Assembly (NCBI GenBank): GCA_016192105.1
Contig: JACPUV010000007.1
Coordinates: 62,001 to 126,000 of the forward strand
Length of the DNA stretch: 64,000 nucleotides
From: Sphingobacteriales bacterium
GTDB lineage: Bacteria > Bacteroidota > Bacteroidia > Chitinophagales > Chitinophagaceae
Reading direction: 5' to 3'
Shown here in pieces: positions 8,064-17,698 of this stretch; the stretch's first letter is position 1; the number at the start of each line of letters is the position of its first letter. The position numbers and the translations under genes are program-made. The notes under the pieces are model-generated. The model had not been told where the DNA came from, made no database searches, and saw only the letters and a program-made list of their open reading frames with translations.

Positions 8064-9662
8064 ATGAAAAAAACGATCCTGCTTGCCCTGTTTAGCGGCT
8101 TCCTGGTTTCCGCCTGGGGCCAGCGGAATGTTGATGTACTGCACTACCGTTATGAACTGGAACTCTCCGATAAAACGGACTCTGTATTCGGGAAAGCCAC
8201 GATCCGGGTCCGGTTCCTGGCCGAAAGCACAAAAATCCGTTTTGATTTAACCAGCCCCCGCAAAGACGGGAGGGGCATGTTTGCTTACAATATAAGTGAA
8301 GACAATGCTGCCCCGATGGAATCGGTTCATTCCAACAATGTAATAAACCTGACCCTTTCCGGAAAGAAATCCGTCAACGATACCGCATCGTACACGATTT
8401 ATTTCAGGGGTATCCCGGCCGACGGCCTGATCATTTCCCGGAACATGTACGGAAACCGCACTTTCTTTGCCGACAACTGGCCCAACCGGGCTCATTGCTG
8501 GATACCCTGCGTGGATGATCCAGCGGATAAAGCAACAGTGGAGTTCCTGGTGACCGCGCCTTCCCACTACCAGGTTGTCTCCAACGGCATCCAGCTGGAA
8601 GAGATTAATTTAACCGGTGATAAAAAATTTACCCATTGGAAAGAGGAAGTGCCGCTGCCAACCAAAGTGATGGTGATCGGGGTGGCCGATTTCGCCGTAC
8701 AGCATGCAGGTTTTGTAAATAACTGCATCCCCGTCAGCAGCTGGGTATTCCCGGAAACGACGGACAAGGGTTTTTATGATTATGCTATTGGAAGAGATAT
8801 TGCGGCTTTCTTTGATCAGTACATTGGCCCCTACCCCTATAAAAAATTAGCCAACGTACAATCCAAGACCATTTATGGCGGTATGGAAAATGCCGGTGCC
8901 ATCTTTTATTATGAAAGTTCGGTTACCGGGCGGCGCAGCGAAGAAAGCTTATTCTCCCACGAGATCGCTCACCAGTGGTTCGGGGATATGGCCACGGAAA
9001 AAAGTTTCGCCCATCTCTGGCTCAGCGAGGGCTTTGCCACTTATCTCACCCATATTTATATGGAATCAAAATACGGGACCGACAGCCTGAAGGCCCGTAT
9101 GCAGGAAGACCGGGAAGCCGTGCTGGATTTTGTCAGGCAGTCTAAACGGCCCGTTGTCGATAGCACCCCGAATTATAAAAGCCTGCTAAACGCGAACAGT
9201 TACCAGAAAGGCGGCTGGGTATTGCATATGCTCCGCCGGGAACTCGGGGATTCCGTTTTCCATGAATGCATCCGGCATTACTATGCGCAGTACGCCGGGG
9301 GTAATGCCGAAACAACTGATTTCAGGAAAATCGTGGAAGGCATTTCAGGAAGGGAGTTCAGTCAGTTCTTCCGGCAATGGCTGTTTACACCGGTTAATCC
9401 CCGTATAGCCGTCAGCTGGAAATATCAACCAGGGGAAAAAAATTTGCAGGTAACCATAACCCAGTTGCAGGCATCCGCTCCATTTGACTTACCGCTCGAA
9501 CTGTTACTGAATATGGAAGGAAATAAATCATTCGTTAAGGAACTCCATATCAGCAAACAGGCTGAAACTTTTAGCATCCCGCTAACCGGAGCCTTGCAAT
9601 CCATTGTTCCCGACCCGGAAATTTCGCTCCTTGCTGAAATCACCGTCAACCAGGAGAAATAA
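8064..9662 (+). CDS. exported M1-family aminopeptidase-like metalloprotease
   Basis: A 532-residue M1 metallopeptidase with signal peptide MKKTILLALFSGFLVSAWGQ. The exopeptidase motif GGMENAG is at 272-278. The zinc site HEIAH (299-303) with the third ligand E322 in WLSEGFATY has canonical HExxHx18E spacing. It is shorter than PepN because the C-terminal ARM-type domain is missing. It probably trims N-terminal residues of peptides in the periplasm or at the cell surface. The next gene starts 71 bp downstream. Confidence 0.92.
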   Translation: MKKTILLALFSGFLVSAWGQRNVDVLHYRYELELSDKTDSVFGKATIRVRFLAESTKIRFDLTSPRKDGRGMFAYNISEDNAAPMESVHSNNVINLTLSGKKSVNDTASYTIYFRGIPADGLIISRNMYGNRTFFADNWPNRAHCWIPCVDDPADKATVEFLVTAPSHYQVVSNGIQLEEINLTGDKKFTHWKEEVPLPTKVMVIGVADFAVQHAGFVNNCIPVSSWVFPETTDKGFYDYAIGRDIAAFFDQYIGPYPYKKLANVQSKTIYGGMENAGAIFYYESSVTGRRSEESLFSHEIAHQWFGDMATEKSFAHLWLSEGFATYLTHIYMESKYGTDSLKARMQEDREAVLDFVRQSKRPVVDSTPNYKSLLNANSYQKGGWVLHMLRRELGDSVFHECIRHYYAQYAGGNAETTDFRKIVEGISGREFSQFFRQWLFTPVNPRIAVSWKYQPGEKNLQVTITQLQASAPFDLPLELLLNMEGNKSFVKELHISKQAETFSIPLTGALQSIVPDPEISLLAEITVNQEK

Positions 9663-9733
9663 AACATAGTTTACTGTGTAAATCCCCTTCTCCCTGATGG
9701 GGATCCGGCAGCAAATTATGTTACCTTCCACCC

Positions 9734-11284
9734 ATGCTCGTAACTACTTTTGGCAGTGCGGTGTACGGTGTGGAAGCCATCACCATCACCATTGAAGTAA
9801 ACTGGATCGCCACCCAGGGCAAGGATCCGATGATCGTGGGTCTCCCGGATAATGCGGTGAAAGAAAGCCTGCAACGGATCGAAAGCACTTTTAAAACCAA
9901 TGACTATACATTCCCGCGTACAAAAGTGGTGGTGAATATGGCTCCCGCAGATATCCGGAAAAGCGGTACCGCCTTTGACCTGCCCATTGCACTCGGTATT
10001 CTCGGTGCTTCCGACCAGATAGAAAATGCGGAGGCCCTGTCCCGTTATGTGATCATGGGCGAATTGTCGCTCAACGGTGAAATCCGCCCGATCAAGGGCG
10101 CCCTGCCGATTGCCATCCAGGCCCGGAAAGAAGGATTTAAGGGACTGATCGTACCCAAAGTAAATGCAAAGGAAGCCGGTATGGTGAACCAGTTACAGGT
10201 ATTCGGGGTCGGCCATATCCGCGAAGTGATTGAGTTCTTCAGCAAGGACGAACAGGGACTGGAGCCCGTGATCATCAATACCCGTGAAGAATTTTTCAAT
10301 TCCCAGTATGATTTCGAAATAGATTTTTCCGAAGTAAAGGGGCAGGAAAATATCAAGCGGGCCCTGGAGATCGCTGCAGCCGGTGGCCACAATGCTATCC
10401 TGATTGGTCCGCCCGGTGCGGGAAAAACCATGCTGGCAAAAAGATTACCCACCATTCTTCCGCCACTCAGTTTACAGGAAGCACTGGAAACAACCAAGAT
10501 CCATTCGGTAGCCGGCAAATTACCCGAGAATTCCACCCTGATCTCCAAACGGCCTTTCCGATCACCGCACCATACGATCAGCGATGTGGCCCTCGTCGGC
10601 GGAGGCGGTATCCCGCAACCCGGAGAAATTTCACTGGCGCATAACGGGGTATTGTTCCTGGATGAATTACCTGAATTCAAGAGAACCGTTCTCGAAGTCA
10701 TGCGGCAGCCGATGGAAGAAAGAAGGGTGACCATATCCCGGGCAAAAGTGGCCGTGGACTTTCCGGCCTCTTTTATGCTGATGGCTTCGATGAATCCCTG
10801 TCCCTGCGGGTACTACAATCACCCCGACCGGGAATGCAGTTGTCCGCCCGGCGCTGTACAGAAATACCTGAATAAAATATCCGGTCCCCTGCTCGACCGC
10901 ATTGACCTGCATGTGGAAGTAACCCCGGTAGCATTTAGTGAACTATCGGCGATCCGTCCCGCCGAGCAATCAGCTGCCATCCGGGATCGGGTGATCAGGG
11001 CCCGTGACCGGCAGGCGGAACGATATAAAGATCACCCGGGTGTTTATTGCAATGCACAGATGAGCAGTAAAATGCTCAAAGAGATCTGTGTGATCAATAC
11101 GGTAGGCGCCAATTTACTGAAAGTAGCTATGGAGAAACTCAACCTGTCCGCCCGCGCCTATGACCGGATCCTGAAAGTAAGCCGGACCATTGCCGATCTT
11201 TCTCAAAGTGAAGAGATCAGACCGGAACACCTGGCCGAAGCCATTCAATACCGGAGTCTCGACCGGGAAGGATGGGCGGGGTAA
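9734..11284 (+). CDS. YifB/ComM family Mg-chelatase-like AAA+ ATPase
   Basis: A 516-residue protein in three parts: a Lon/S5-fold N-terminal domain (about 1-165), an AAA+ core with Walker A GPPGAGKT (225-232) and Walker B VLFLDE (306-311), and a C-terminal Mg-chelatase-type helical domain with YDRILKVSRTIADL. A cysteine cluster (NPCPCGYY..CSCPPG) sits after Walker B. ComM, the studied member, is a helicase that extends branch migration during natural transformation; the role here is inferred from family. The 3' end overlaps a convergent small ORF by 40 bp. Confidence 0.93.
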   Translation: MLVTTFGSAVYGVEAITITIEVNWIATQGKDPMIVGLPDNAVKESLQRIESTFKTNDYTFPRTKVVVNMAPADIRKSGTAFDLPIALGILGASDQIENAEALSRYVIMGELSLNGEIRPIKGALPIAIQARKEGFKGLIVPKVNAKEAGMVNQLQVFGVGHIREVIEFFSKDEQGLEPVIINTREEFFNSQYDFEIDFSEVKGQENIKRALEIAAAGGHNAILIGPPGAGKTMLAKRLPTILPPLSLQEALETTKIHSVAGKLPENSTLISKRPFRSPHHTISDVALVGGGGIPQPGEISLAHNGVLFLDELPEFKRTVLEVMRQPMEERRVTISRAKVAVDFPASFMLMASMNPCPCGYYNHPDRECSCPPGAVQKYLNKISGPLLDRIDLHVEVTPVAFSELSAIRPAEQSAAIRDRVIRARDRQAERYKDHPGVYCNAQMSSKMLKEICVINTVGANLLKVAMEKLNLSARAYDRILKVSRTIADLSQSEEIRPEHLAEAIQYRSLDREGWAG

Positions 11285-11583
11285 ATGCAGACCGGAACAG
11301 GATAGTCTGTCCCGTCAATACGGATCCGGTAGCTCAGCAGCCGGGCCCGGTTTTTTTCTTTTTGATTTTTCGTATTCCCGAAAGGAGTGGCGCTGATCGT
11401 TCCGGAGATCCTGTCACCCGGGCGGATATCATCCGGCAAGTAGGTTTTTACCTGGCCATATTTTGTTGTGAAAACAGCCGTGGTCAGTCCTTTTTGAGAA
11501 CTGATGGTTTGCGCCCATATTATTGATGCGGGTACAAGCAGGAATAAAGAGAGCACAACTGTGGAAAGGAGTGACTTTCTCAT
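11245..11583 (-). CDS. short secreted protein, possibly truncated
   Basis: A 112-residue ORF with signal peptide MRKSLLSTVVLSLFLLVPASIIWAQ; this ATG at 11583 was chosen because upstream codons precede the hydrophobic core. The mature part (TTAVFTTKYGQVKTYLPDDI, RPGDRISGTISATPFG) looks like the first beta domain of larger secreted Bacteroidota proteins, where more sequence usually follows. Here it ends soon after with an unrelated-looking basic tail, and its 3' end overlaps yifB in antisense. It may be a decayed remnant. I do not know its function. Confidence 0.55.
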   Translation of the reverse strand: MRKSLLSTVVLSLFLLVPASIIWAQTISSQKGLTTAVFTTKYGQVKTYLPDDIRPGDRISGTISATPFGNTKNQKEKNRARLLSYRIRIDGTDYPVPVCIYPAHPSRSRLRY

Positions 11584-11799
11584 AGCAGTGCTTTTTATAA
11601 ATATACAAGAAAATACCTGGTATCTCCGCCAGCCTTCCATAGCCGGCGGCCATTCCAACCAGGTCCCCGGATCCCGGCCGGGCGGTTGTGAGCCCGTTTC
11701 CTCCTCTAAACTCCCGGATTCCTGCTAAGTTGTCATTTCTCCCAAACTTGTACGATGTTTGTACATTGAATCCTCATTGTTTTCGCCTCAACTCCATTT

Positions 11800-13650
11800 A
11801 TGAAAATATTACTGCAATACCTGAAGCCCTATAAATGGCTGGTCGGCCTGGTGTTATTACTGGCCGCCATCAATATTGGTTTCTCCCTGGTTGACCCGAT
11901 CATTTTCGGGAGACTGATCAACCTGGCTACTTACCACCAGAACAAGGAAGCATTTAACTGGCATCAATTCCTTTTCCTCAACAGCACGTTCACCGAAGAA
12001 GTCGTAAAAGTAAAGCCGGGAGGACTGGTTGAAAAAGTAATGGAAACAAGGCATTACTATGGAGTCATCTGGCTCCTGCTGGCTTCTGTCACCGTGGCCA
12101 TGATCAGCCGGATCGCCAAAGCCTTCCAGGATTATTTCCTGAACCTGATCACGCAAAAATTCGGAGCCACTGTTTTTACAGAAGGATTACAGCATGCCAT
12201 GAAACTTCCCTACCAGGAATTTGAAGATGCACGCAGCGGGGAGACACTCAGCGTACTGCAAAAAGTGAGACTGGATACGGAAAAATTTGTCGCCTCCTTT
12301 ATCAATGTACTCTTTCCCGTGATTGTCGGAATATTCTTTGTCGCAGTTTATGCCACTACCATCCACTGGAGCCTCCCGCTGGTTTATTTCGGCGGCATCT
12401 TCCTGCTCACCGTCATTTCCAACCTGCTGAGCAAGAAAGTTAAGACCATTCAGAAAAAAATTGTAGGACAAACCACGGCCCTTGCCGGCGCCACTACGGA
12501 ATCGCTCCGGAATATTGAGCTGGTAAAAAGCCTGGGGCTCACGCAGCAGGAAGTATCCCGGCTGAATAAAAATACGTTTAAGATCCTGGGGCTTGAACTA
12601 ACCAAGGTAAAACGCATCCGTAGTATCAGTTTCGTACAGGGAACTTTTGTAAACACACTCCGCCAGGTGATCCTCTTCCTGCTCATGGTGTTTATTTACC
12701 GGGGCAGTATGGATGCAGGACAGATTGTAACCATGCAGATATTCTCCTTTTTTGTATTTGGTCCCCTTCAGGAAATCGGCAATATTATCCTCACCTACCG
12801 TGAAGCCCAGGCATCCCTGGAAAATTTTGGCAACCTGATGAAGAAAGCGCCGGAGCCCCGTGCCGCCAATCCCAGTCACCTGGGAAAGATAGATACGCTT
12901 GAATTCGACCATGTGGCATTCAAACACCAGACCGCTGCCCAAAATGCCATCAATGATATCAGTTTTAAAGTAAAGACCGGGGAAACCATTGCCTTTGTCG
13001 GCCCCTCCGGTTCGGGTAAGACCACCCTGATGAAACTGCTGGTGGGATTGTACCGTCCGCAACAGGGAAAAATCCTATACAATGGCATGGATGAGAACCG
13101 TATTGATTTCGAGGACCTGCGCAATCAGATCGGTTTTGTAACCCAGGATACACAGTTGTTTTCCGGCAGCATCCGGGAGAATCTTTTATTCGTAAATCCT
13201 GCCGCTACGGAGGATGACCTGAAAGATGTACTGAACAAAGCCTCCTGCCAGAACTTACTGAGCCGGGCGGAGAAGGGACTGGATACAATGATCGGTGAAG
13301 GCGGACTAAAATTATCCGGCGGGGAAAAACAACGCTTGTCTATCGCCAGGGCCCTGCTGCGCAACCCCAAATTATTATTATTTGATGAAGCCACGTCGGC
13401 GCTGGACTCCCTCACCGAAGAAGAGATCACCGACACCATCCGCGATATTTCAAGAGAAGGGAGCCAGGTTACCATCCTGATTGCCCACCGGCTGTCAACC
13501 ATCCTGCATGCCGACCGGATCTATGTGCTGGAAAAAGGAGATGTGGTGGAAACAGGTAATCACGAAAAACTGCTGGAGGAAAAAGGGCTGTATTATGCCA
13601 TGTGGAGACAGCAGATCGGGGAACGGAAAAACAGGATTGCAGTCGCTTAA
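11800..13650 (+). CDS. ABC exporter, fused membrane and ATPase domains (MsbA-like)
   Basis: A 616-residue half-transporter: six membrane helices in residues about 15-330, including a long soluble insertion around 45-85 between helices 1 and 2, then a nucleotide-binding domain. Walker A GPSGSGKT is at 401-408, the signature LSGGEKQR at about 505, Walker B LLLFDEATSALD follows, and the switch His is in IAHRLST. As a homodimer it would export a lipid, drug or peptide; the substrate cannot be read from sequence. The rhodanese gene starts 9 bp after its stop, so the two are probably co-transcribed. Confidence 0.92.
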   Translation: MKILLQYLKPYKWLVGLVLLLAAINIGFSLVDPIIFGRLINLATYHQNKEAFNWHQFLFLNSTFTEEVVKVKPGGLVEKVMETRHYYGVIWLLLASVTVAMISRIAKAFQDYFLNLITQKFGATVFTEGLQHAMKLPYQEFEDARSGETLSVLQKVRLDTEKFVASFINVLFPVIVGIFFVAVYATTIHWSLPLVYFGGIFLLTVISNLLSKKVKTIQKKIVGQTTALAGATTESLRNIELVKSLGLTQQEVSRLNKNTFKILGLELTKVKRIRSISFVQGTFVNTLRQVILFLLMVFIYRGSMDAGQIVTMQIFSFFVFGPLQEIGNIILTYREAQASLENFGNLMKKAPEPRAANPSHLGKIDTLEFDHVAFKHQTAAQNAINDISFKVKTGETIAFVGPSGSGKTTLMKLLVGLYRPQQGKILYNGMDENRIDFEDLRNQIGFVTQDTQLFSGSIRENLLFVNPAATEDDLKDVLNKASCQNLLSRAEKGLDTMIGEGGLKLSGGEKQRLSIARALLRNPKLLLFDEATSALDSLTEEEITDTIRDISREGSQVTILIAHRLSTILHADRIYVLEKGDVVETGNHEKLLEEKGLYYAMWRQQIGERKNRIAVA

Positions 13651-13659
13651 ATAACCGGT

Positions 13660-13968
13660 ATGGGATTTTTTTCATTTTTGGGAACAGGCACAGTCAAAAA
13701 AGCATTGAAGCAGGGTGCCGTAATTATTGATGTTCGGACAGCTAATGAATATGACCGGGGAAGGATACCCGGCTCTTTGAATATCCCGGTGGACCGGATC
13801 GCCATCAGTGCGGAACGGATCCGGCACCTGAATAAACCGGTGGTACTCTGCTGTGCCTCGGGTCACCGGAGCCGGATCGCCATGAATACCTTAAAACAAA
13901 AGGGGCTGAAAGAAGTGTACAACGGGGGAAACTGGGAAAAGGTCCTGAGAATACTGGAATCGCTATGA
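13660..13968 (+). CDS. single-domain rhodanese-like protein
   Basis: A 102-residue rhodanese fold. The active loop CCASGHRSRIA (about residues 66-76) has the catalytic Cys in a C-x-S-G-x-R-S context, and IDVRTANEYDRGRIPGSLNIP is the usual substrate-side motif. Such proteins carry sulfur as a persulfide in the cytoplasm. It follows the ABC exporter by 9 bp. Its stop lies 2 bp from the convergent lipoprotein stop. Confidence 0.9.
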   Translation: MGFFSFLGTGTVKKALKQGAVIIDVRTANEYDRGRIPGSLNIPVDRIAISAERIRHLNKPVVLCCASGHRSRIAMNTLKQKGLKEVYNGGNWEKVLRILESL

Positions 13969-13970
13969 GA

Positions 13971-14411
13971 TCAGGGATTTACTTTTACTTTAAGTGAGCG
14001 GCTGGCATTGTTCAACCCATGGTCTTCAAAAAAGACCGAAACCGTATAATCGGTTACCGCAGTGGCCGTAGCTACATAAGCGACATTGAAATTATAGAGC
14101 AGCACCCCGTGGATTTCAAATAATTGTTCTTTGAGAACTTCCCCGGTTGCATCATTCGTAATACGGATGCTGCCCCGGTACAATCCCAGGTCATCCGAAA
14201 TCTTTCCCGTAATACTGATCGTACTGCCGCTGGCATAGGCCTGGTTGCTGACAGGTGTGGTAATCTCGAGTACCGGTGGAATCGTATCATTTTCGGTCAC
14301 CACATGCAGACCGCCGGAACCATTGTCCTGTGTACCGCCTCCTTTCGAACAAGCGGACAATATTCCAGCAATGAATGTACTAACCAATACCAATGACAGT
14401 ATTTTTCGCAT
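13971..14411 (-). CDS. lipoprotein with an Ig-like domain
   Basis: A 146-residue lipoprotein. The signal peptide ends in the lipobox ILSAC, followed by SKGGG as expected for an outer-membrane-sorted Bacteroidota lipoprotein. The mature part (PVLEITTPVSNQAYASGSTI, ITGKISDDLGLYRGSI) has the pattern of bacterial Ig-like folds such as DUF4625. Function unknown. I chose ATG 14411 rather than the TTG 9 bp upstream. It follows the DUF2721 gene by about 9 bp, so the two are probably one transcript. Confidence 0.75.
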   Translation of the reverse strand: MRKILSLVLVSTFIAGILSACSKGGGTQDNGSGGLHVVTENDTIPPVLEITTPVSNQAYASGSTISITGKISDDLGLYRGSIRITNDATGEVLKEQLFEIHGVLLYNFNVAYVATATAVTDYTVSVFFEDHGLNNASRSLKVKVNP

Positions 14412-14420
14412 GGGGACCAA

Positions 14421-14900
14421 TTATTTTTTATTTACATTTTTCCCGGCAATTATATCCGTAAAAATATTTCCATTTTCCAGTTCTTCAATATCACTCAGTT
14501 CCAGTTCGATAGCCCGGGTACTCTGGATGATCTCCGCCAGGGAGATAAACAGGGAGGCCAGCAGGCTCAGGAGGCTGATGGCGAAAATAAATTCAGCGAT
14601 CACCGCAGCTCCCCGGTACAGGCTGTACATGCAGGCTACACAACCCAGGAAACTGAATACGCCCAGGCCCTGCATATACCGGATCAGGTTGATCCTGCGG
14701 CGCAGGTTCCGGATCTGCCAGAGTATAATCTTGCTTTTATGCGTTTCCGTAAATTCGTCGTGTTTCAGATGCGTCTCTATATACTCATCGTGTAATTTAC
14801 GCACCAGGTTGGCCAGGGCCAGAAAACGGTTCGTATAAGCCAATAATAAAAGGGATATGGCCGGGAAAAGTAAGGCGGGGGTATTGAGGGAAATTTCCAT
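14421..14900 (-). CDS. DUF2721 family membrane protein
   Basis: A 159-residue protein starting at ATG 14900, where the conserved LNTPALLFPAISLLLLAYTN begins. It has an N-terminal membrane segment, a basic cytoplasmic stretch (LVRKLH..LWQIRNLRRRINLI) and two more hydrophobic helices (about 80-135), ending in an acidic tail. This is the DUF2721 pattern, whose function is unknown. It sits between the TonB receptor and the lipoprotein on the same strand, with gaps of 63 and 9 bp. Confidence 0.82.
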   Translation of the reverse strand: MEISLNTPALLFPAISLLLLAYTNRFLALANLVRKLHDEYIETHLKHDEFTETHKSKIILWQIRNLRRRINLIRYMQGLGVFSFLGCVACMYSLYRGAAVIAEFIFAISLLSLLASLFISLAEIIQSTRAIELELSDIEELENGNIFTDIIAGKNVNKK

Positions 14901-14963
14901 GGGACAAAGGTCTGAAGAAAATTTCAGTTGGCGGCTCAAATACCGATGAAGGGACACTCCAAC

Positions 14964-17411
14964 TCACTTCAACTTGAACTCAATCGGAATATTCAGTTTC
15001 ACCGAAAAATTTCTCCCGGTGTTGAATACCCCTCTTCTCCCTGTCACCAGGTTCTCCGTAGTATATTTCAGGCGACTCAGGTGATTTTGCCAGGCTGTGT
15101 TGCCAATATTCATCATCCCCAGGTGCAGGCTGAAGAGGGTCCTATTCTTGTGATTAACGATATCCGATCCCAGGCCCGCATTCAGCAGGAAATAGCCGTT
15201 CGTCGCTGTTTCCGTATCATACCCGCTGAAGAAATGATCCTGGCGAAAGGTTTTATCCCCCCCGAACCGTGCATAAAAATTCCGGAAGGTTTTACCCAGC
15301 TTCTTTATATCTGCCCGGATCTCCGTGCTCCATTTGGGAGCCGGGATTAAGGGAAGATTATCACTGCCGGGTTTAACCCCGTCCAGCAACCGATCAAAAC
15401 GGCCCCTGACAAAAGAAAAAATATTTTCAAAATGCAGCCAGTGGATGGGATGCGGGTGAATATCGAAAGTGAACTCAAGCCCGGCCAGTGTTGCATTGTG
15501 CTGGTTGAACACAAAAGCCGGAATATAATCACCTCCCGTATTTACCAGGGAATCCCCGCCCAGCACGGATTCCAGTTTGCGGTAAAAAACAAAATCACTG
15601 ATCCGGTTATAAAAGGCGGAGAACGCAAGGCTGAAGTGCTCATAATCCAGGTCAATGCCCCCATCCAGTTGCAGGCTGGTTTCTGATTTCAAATCCCGGG
15701 TTCCATATTCATATCGGTTTGTACCCTCATGGGTTCCGTTACTGGCCAGTTCCGCTAATGTGGGGGCCCGGAAGCCGCGGGCTATATTGGCTTTCACCGT
15801 TACCCGTTCCGAAGGCTCATAACTTAGTCCCAGGCTCCCGGACAGATTGGAGAAATTCCGGGTAAAGGCTTTGAACTTTTCGGTATTGCCTTCAACGAAA
15901 GCTTTGGAATCCACCGAACGGTTATCAAAACGAAGGCCGCCGCTCAGGGTGGCTTTTTTATAGAAACGCTGGAAATAAACAAATCCACCGATATCAAATA
16001 ATCCATACTCCGGGATCAGGACTTCCACTCCTTTGTTTCGGTTGCTTTGCTGCATACCGTTTAACCCGATCGTTGTATGCCACTCCTTTAATTCCGGCAA
16101 TTGCCATTGAAGCGTATAATTGTATGTTTTCAGGTCAAAGAAGAGACTTTTTTCAGCAGGGTTCTCCGCATTGCCAAACTCGTAGCGCTGGTTATCCTGG
16201 AAACCAAGGTTGAATTTAAGCCGGGTATTGCCAATGGCCAGGTTATTCTCACTTACCAGTTTGTAATGTACAACCCGTTGGTTGGGTATAAATAATTTAC
16301 GGGAAGAAAGATCCGCATCACCGGCGATCCGTTCATGCGGCGTACCGGCAAAAACCAGAAATTTACCGGTTGCATCATCGCGGTCTCCCTCGACCAGTCC
16401 GACCCGCTGGTCAAAATGGCTGAAGATAAGATGACTGTAGCCCCATCCTTTGTTCAACCCGAGATACCCCCCGGCATTTCTTTCATTAAACCGGGAGTTC
16501 AATACCCGGCCATCCAATTTGTTCTTATAATCCCCCGCTGATTTCAGGGAGCCGTATACATTCCAGTTAAACCCGTTCTTATTCCCCGCGAAATTCATAT
16601 TGTTCCCGGTCAGCCGGCTATTGGACTGGTAATTCGTAAGCAGATTGCCGCGTACCGTTCCTTCGGGCGCCGGAACACTGGTAATAAAATTCACCACGCC
16701 GGCCAATGCGTCACTACCATACATTAAGGAAGCAGGGCCCTTGAGTATCTCCACTTTGTTCACACTCATTTCATCAATCTCGATCCCGTGTTCATCACCC
16801 CATTGCTGTCCTTCCTGCCGGATCCCGTCATTCACCGTAACCACCCGGTTATACCCCAGCCCGCGGATAATGGGTTTGGAAATCGCGGGGCCGGTGGAGA
16901 GTTGTGACACACCCGGCACATGACTCAGCGCATCGATAATATTGGCAGAGGGAGTTTGTATTAAAGTAGCCCTTTTGACAGCCGTAATCGGCACGGGAGT
17001 TTTACGAATGGAAGTGGCTCCGGATACACCGGTAATGATCACGCCCTGGTTTTCCACGATCACCGGAGAAAGAGCAAAATCCTTCTGCATATCCGTATGG
17101 ATTCCGATATGTTCCACCAGCGTACTGTACCCGGTAAAGGAGATTTCCACCACATGGTGACCCGGTGGAATATTGGTCAGCATGTACTGGCCGGCGGCAT
17201 CAGCGCTCGTGCCGATTTTATCATCCGTGAAATAAACATAGGCCCCGGGTAATGGCTCCCCTGTTTTGGCATCTGTGATCTTCCCCCTTAGCGTTACCTT
17301 GAGCGGCAGCTCCACAGACCCGTTTCCTTTAACAGGCGCAAGGTCTTCCTGGGCCATTAAAGATTGTACGGTCAAAAAAGCACCTAAAACCAGGATCAGT
17401 CTTTGCTTCAT
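14964..17411 (-). CDS. TonB-dependent outer-membrane receptor with N-terminal carboxypeptidase-like domain
   Basis: An 815-residue receptor: signal peptide (1-20), carboxypeptidase regulatory-like domain (about 38-115, GEPLPGAYVYFTDD to EISFTGYSTL), plug (about 130-240, IIRGLGYNRVVTVNDGIRQE and LKGPASLMYGSDALAGVVNF) and a barrel to the end. The plug phrase EGQQWGDEHGIEIDE is typical of receptors suspected of metal, including zinc, uptake, but the ligand is not shown here. A GTTGCAA/TTGCAAC palindrome covers the promoter and suggests repression by a regulator, perhaps a Fur-family metal sensor. Confidence 0.9.
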   Translation of the reverse strand: MKQRLILVLGAFLTVQSLMAQEDLAPVKGNGSVELPLKVTLRGKITDAKTGEPLPGAYVYFTDDKIGTSADAAGQYMLTNIPPGHHVVEISFTGYSTLVEHIGIHTDMQKDFALSPVIVENQGVIITGVSGATSIRKTPVPITAVKRATLIQTPSANIIDALSHVPGVSQLSTGPAISKPIIRGLGYNRVVTVNDGIRQEGQQWGDEHGIEIDEMSVNKVEILKGPASLMYGSDALAGVVNFITSVPAPEGTVRGNLLTNYQSNSRLTGNNMNFAGNKNGFNWNVYGSLKSAGDYKNKLDGRVLNSRFNERNAGGYLGLNKGWGYSHLIFSHFDQRVGLVEGDRDDATGKFLVFAGTPHERIAGDADLSSRKLFIPNQRVVHYKLVSENNLAIGNTRLKFNLGFQDNQRYEFGNAENPAEKSLFFDLKTYNYTLQWQLPELKEWHTTIGLNGMQQSNRNKGVEVLIPEYGLFDIGGFVYFQRFYKKATLSGGLRFDNRSVDSKAFVEGNTEKFKAFTRNFSNLSGSLGLSYEPSERVTVKANIARGFRAPTLAELASNGTHEGTNRYEYGTRDLKSETSLQLDGGIDLDYEHFSLAFSAFYNRISDFVFYRKLESVLGGDSLVNTGGDYIPAFVFNQHNATLAGLEFTFDIHPHPIHWLHFENIFSFVRGRFDRLLDGVKPGSDNLPLIPAPKWSTEIRADIKKLGKTFRNFYARFGGDKTFRQDHFFSGYDTETATNGYFLLNAGLGSDIVNHKNRTLFSLHLGMMNIGNTAWQNHLSRLKYTTENLVTGRRGVFNTGRNFSVKLNIPIEFKLK

Positions 17412-17424
17412 ATTTTGTAACTAT

Positions 17425-17460
17425 GTTGCAAATATAAATTGCAACCTCGTTTCATGCAAA
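17425..17460 (-). promoter_or_regulatory. TonB-receptor promoter overlapped by a palindromic operator
   Basis: On the minus strand TTTG (17460-17457), a 20-bp spacer and TATATTTG (17436-17429) match the Bacteroidota promoter. The perfect 7-bp arms GTTGCAA (17425-17431) and TTGCAAC (17439-17445), 7 bp apart, straddle the -7 element. A dimeric repressor bound here would block RNA polymerase. The start codon is 14 bp beyond the palindrome. Confidence 0.6.
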
Positions 17461-17652
17461 TTTATTTAGGGATGGAGTTCCGCGCCGACGGTGAGTACCT
17501 GGCTCAAACAGGGTCATGTTTACAATACGATTCAGGCGGGTTGAGATACAGGGGACAGCCCTGGAACTACCGGTCCTGACGCACAAGGCGTATAGTTACA
17601 AGCCATTTACTGCAACCGTTTAAAACTCGGGCATTTCCCGTTATTACACCCT

Positions 17653-17682
17653 TTTGAACAATGACATGCAACAATAACTTTA
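17653..17682 (+). promoter_or_regulatory. probable promoter of the AT-rich collar-domain gene
   Basis: TTTG (17653-17656), an 18-bp spacer and TAACTTTA (17675-17682) nearly fit the Bacteroidota promoter. It lies 16 bp before the ATG at 17699. Confidence 0.5.
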
Positions 17683-17698
17683 CCAAAAAAAACCAATT

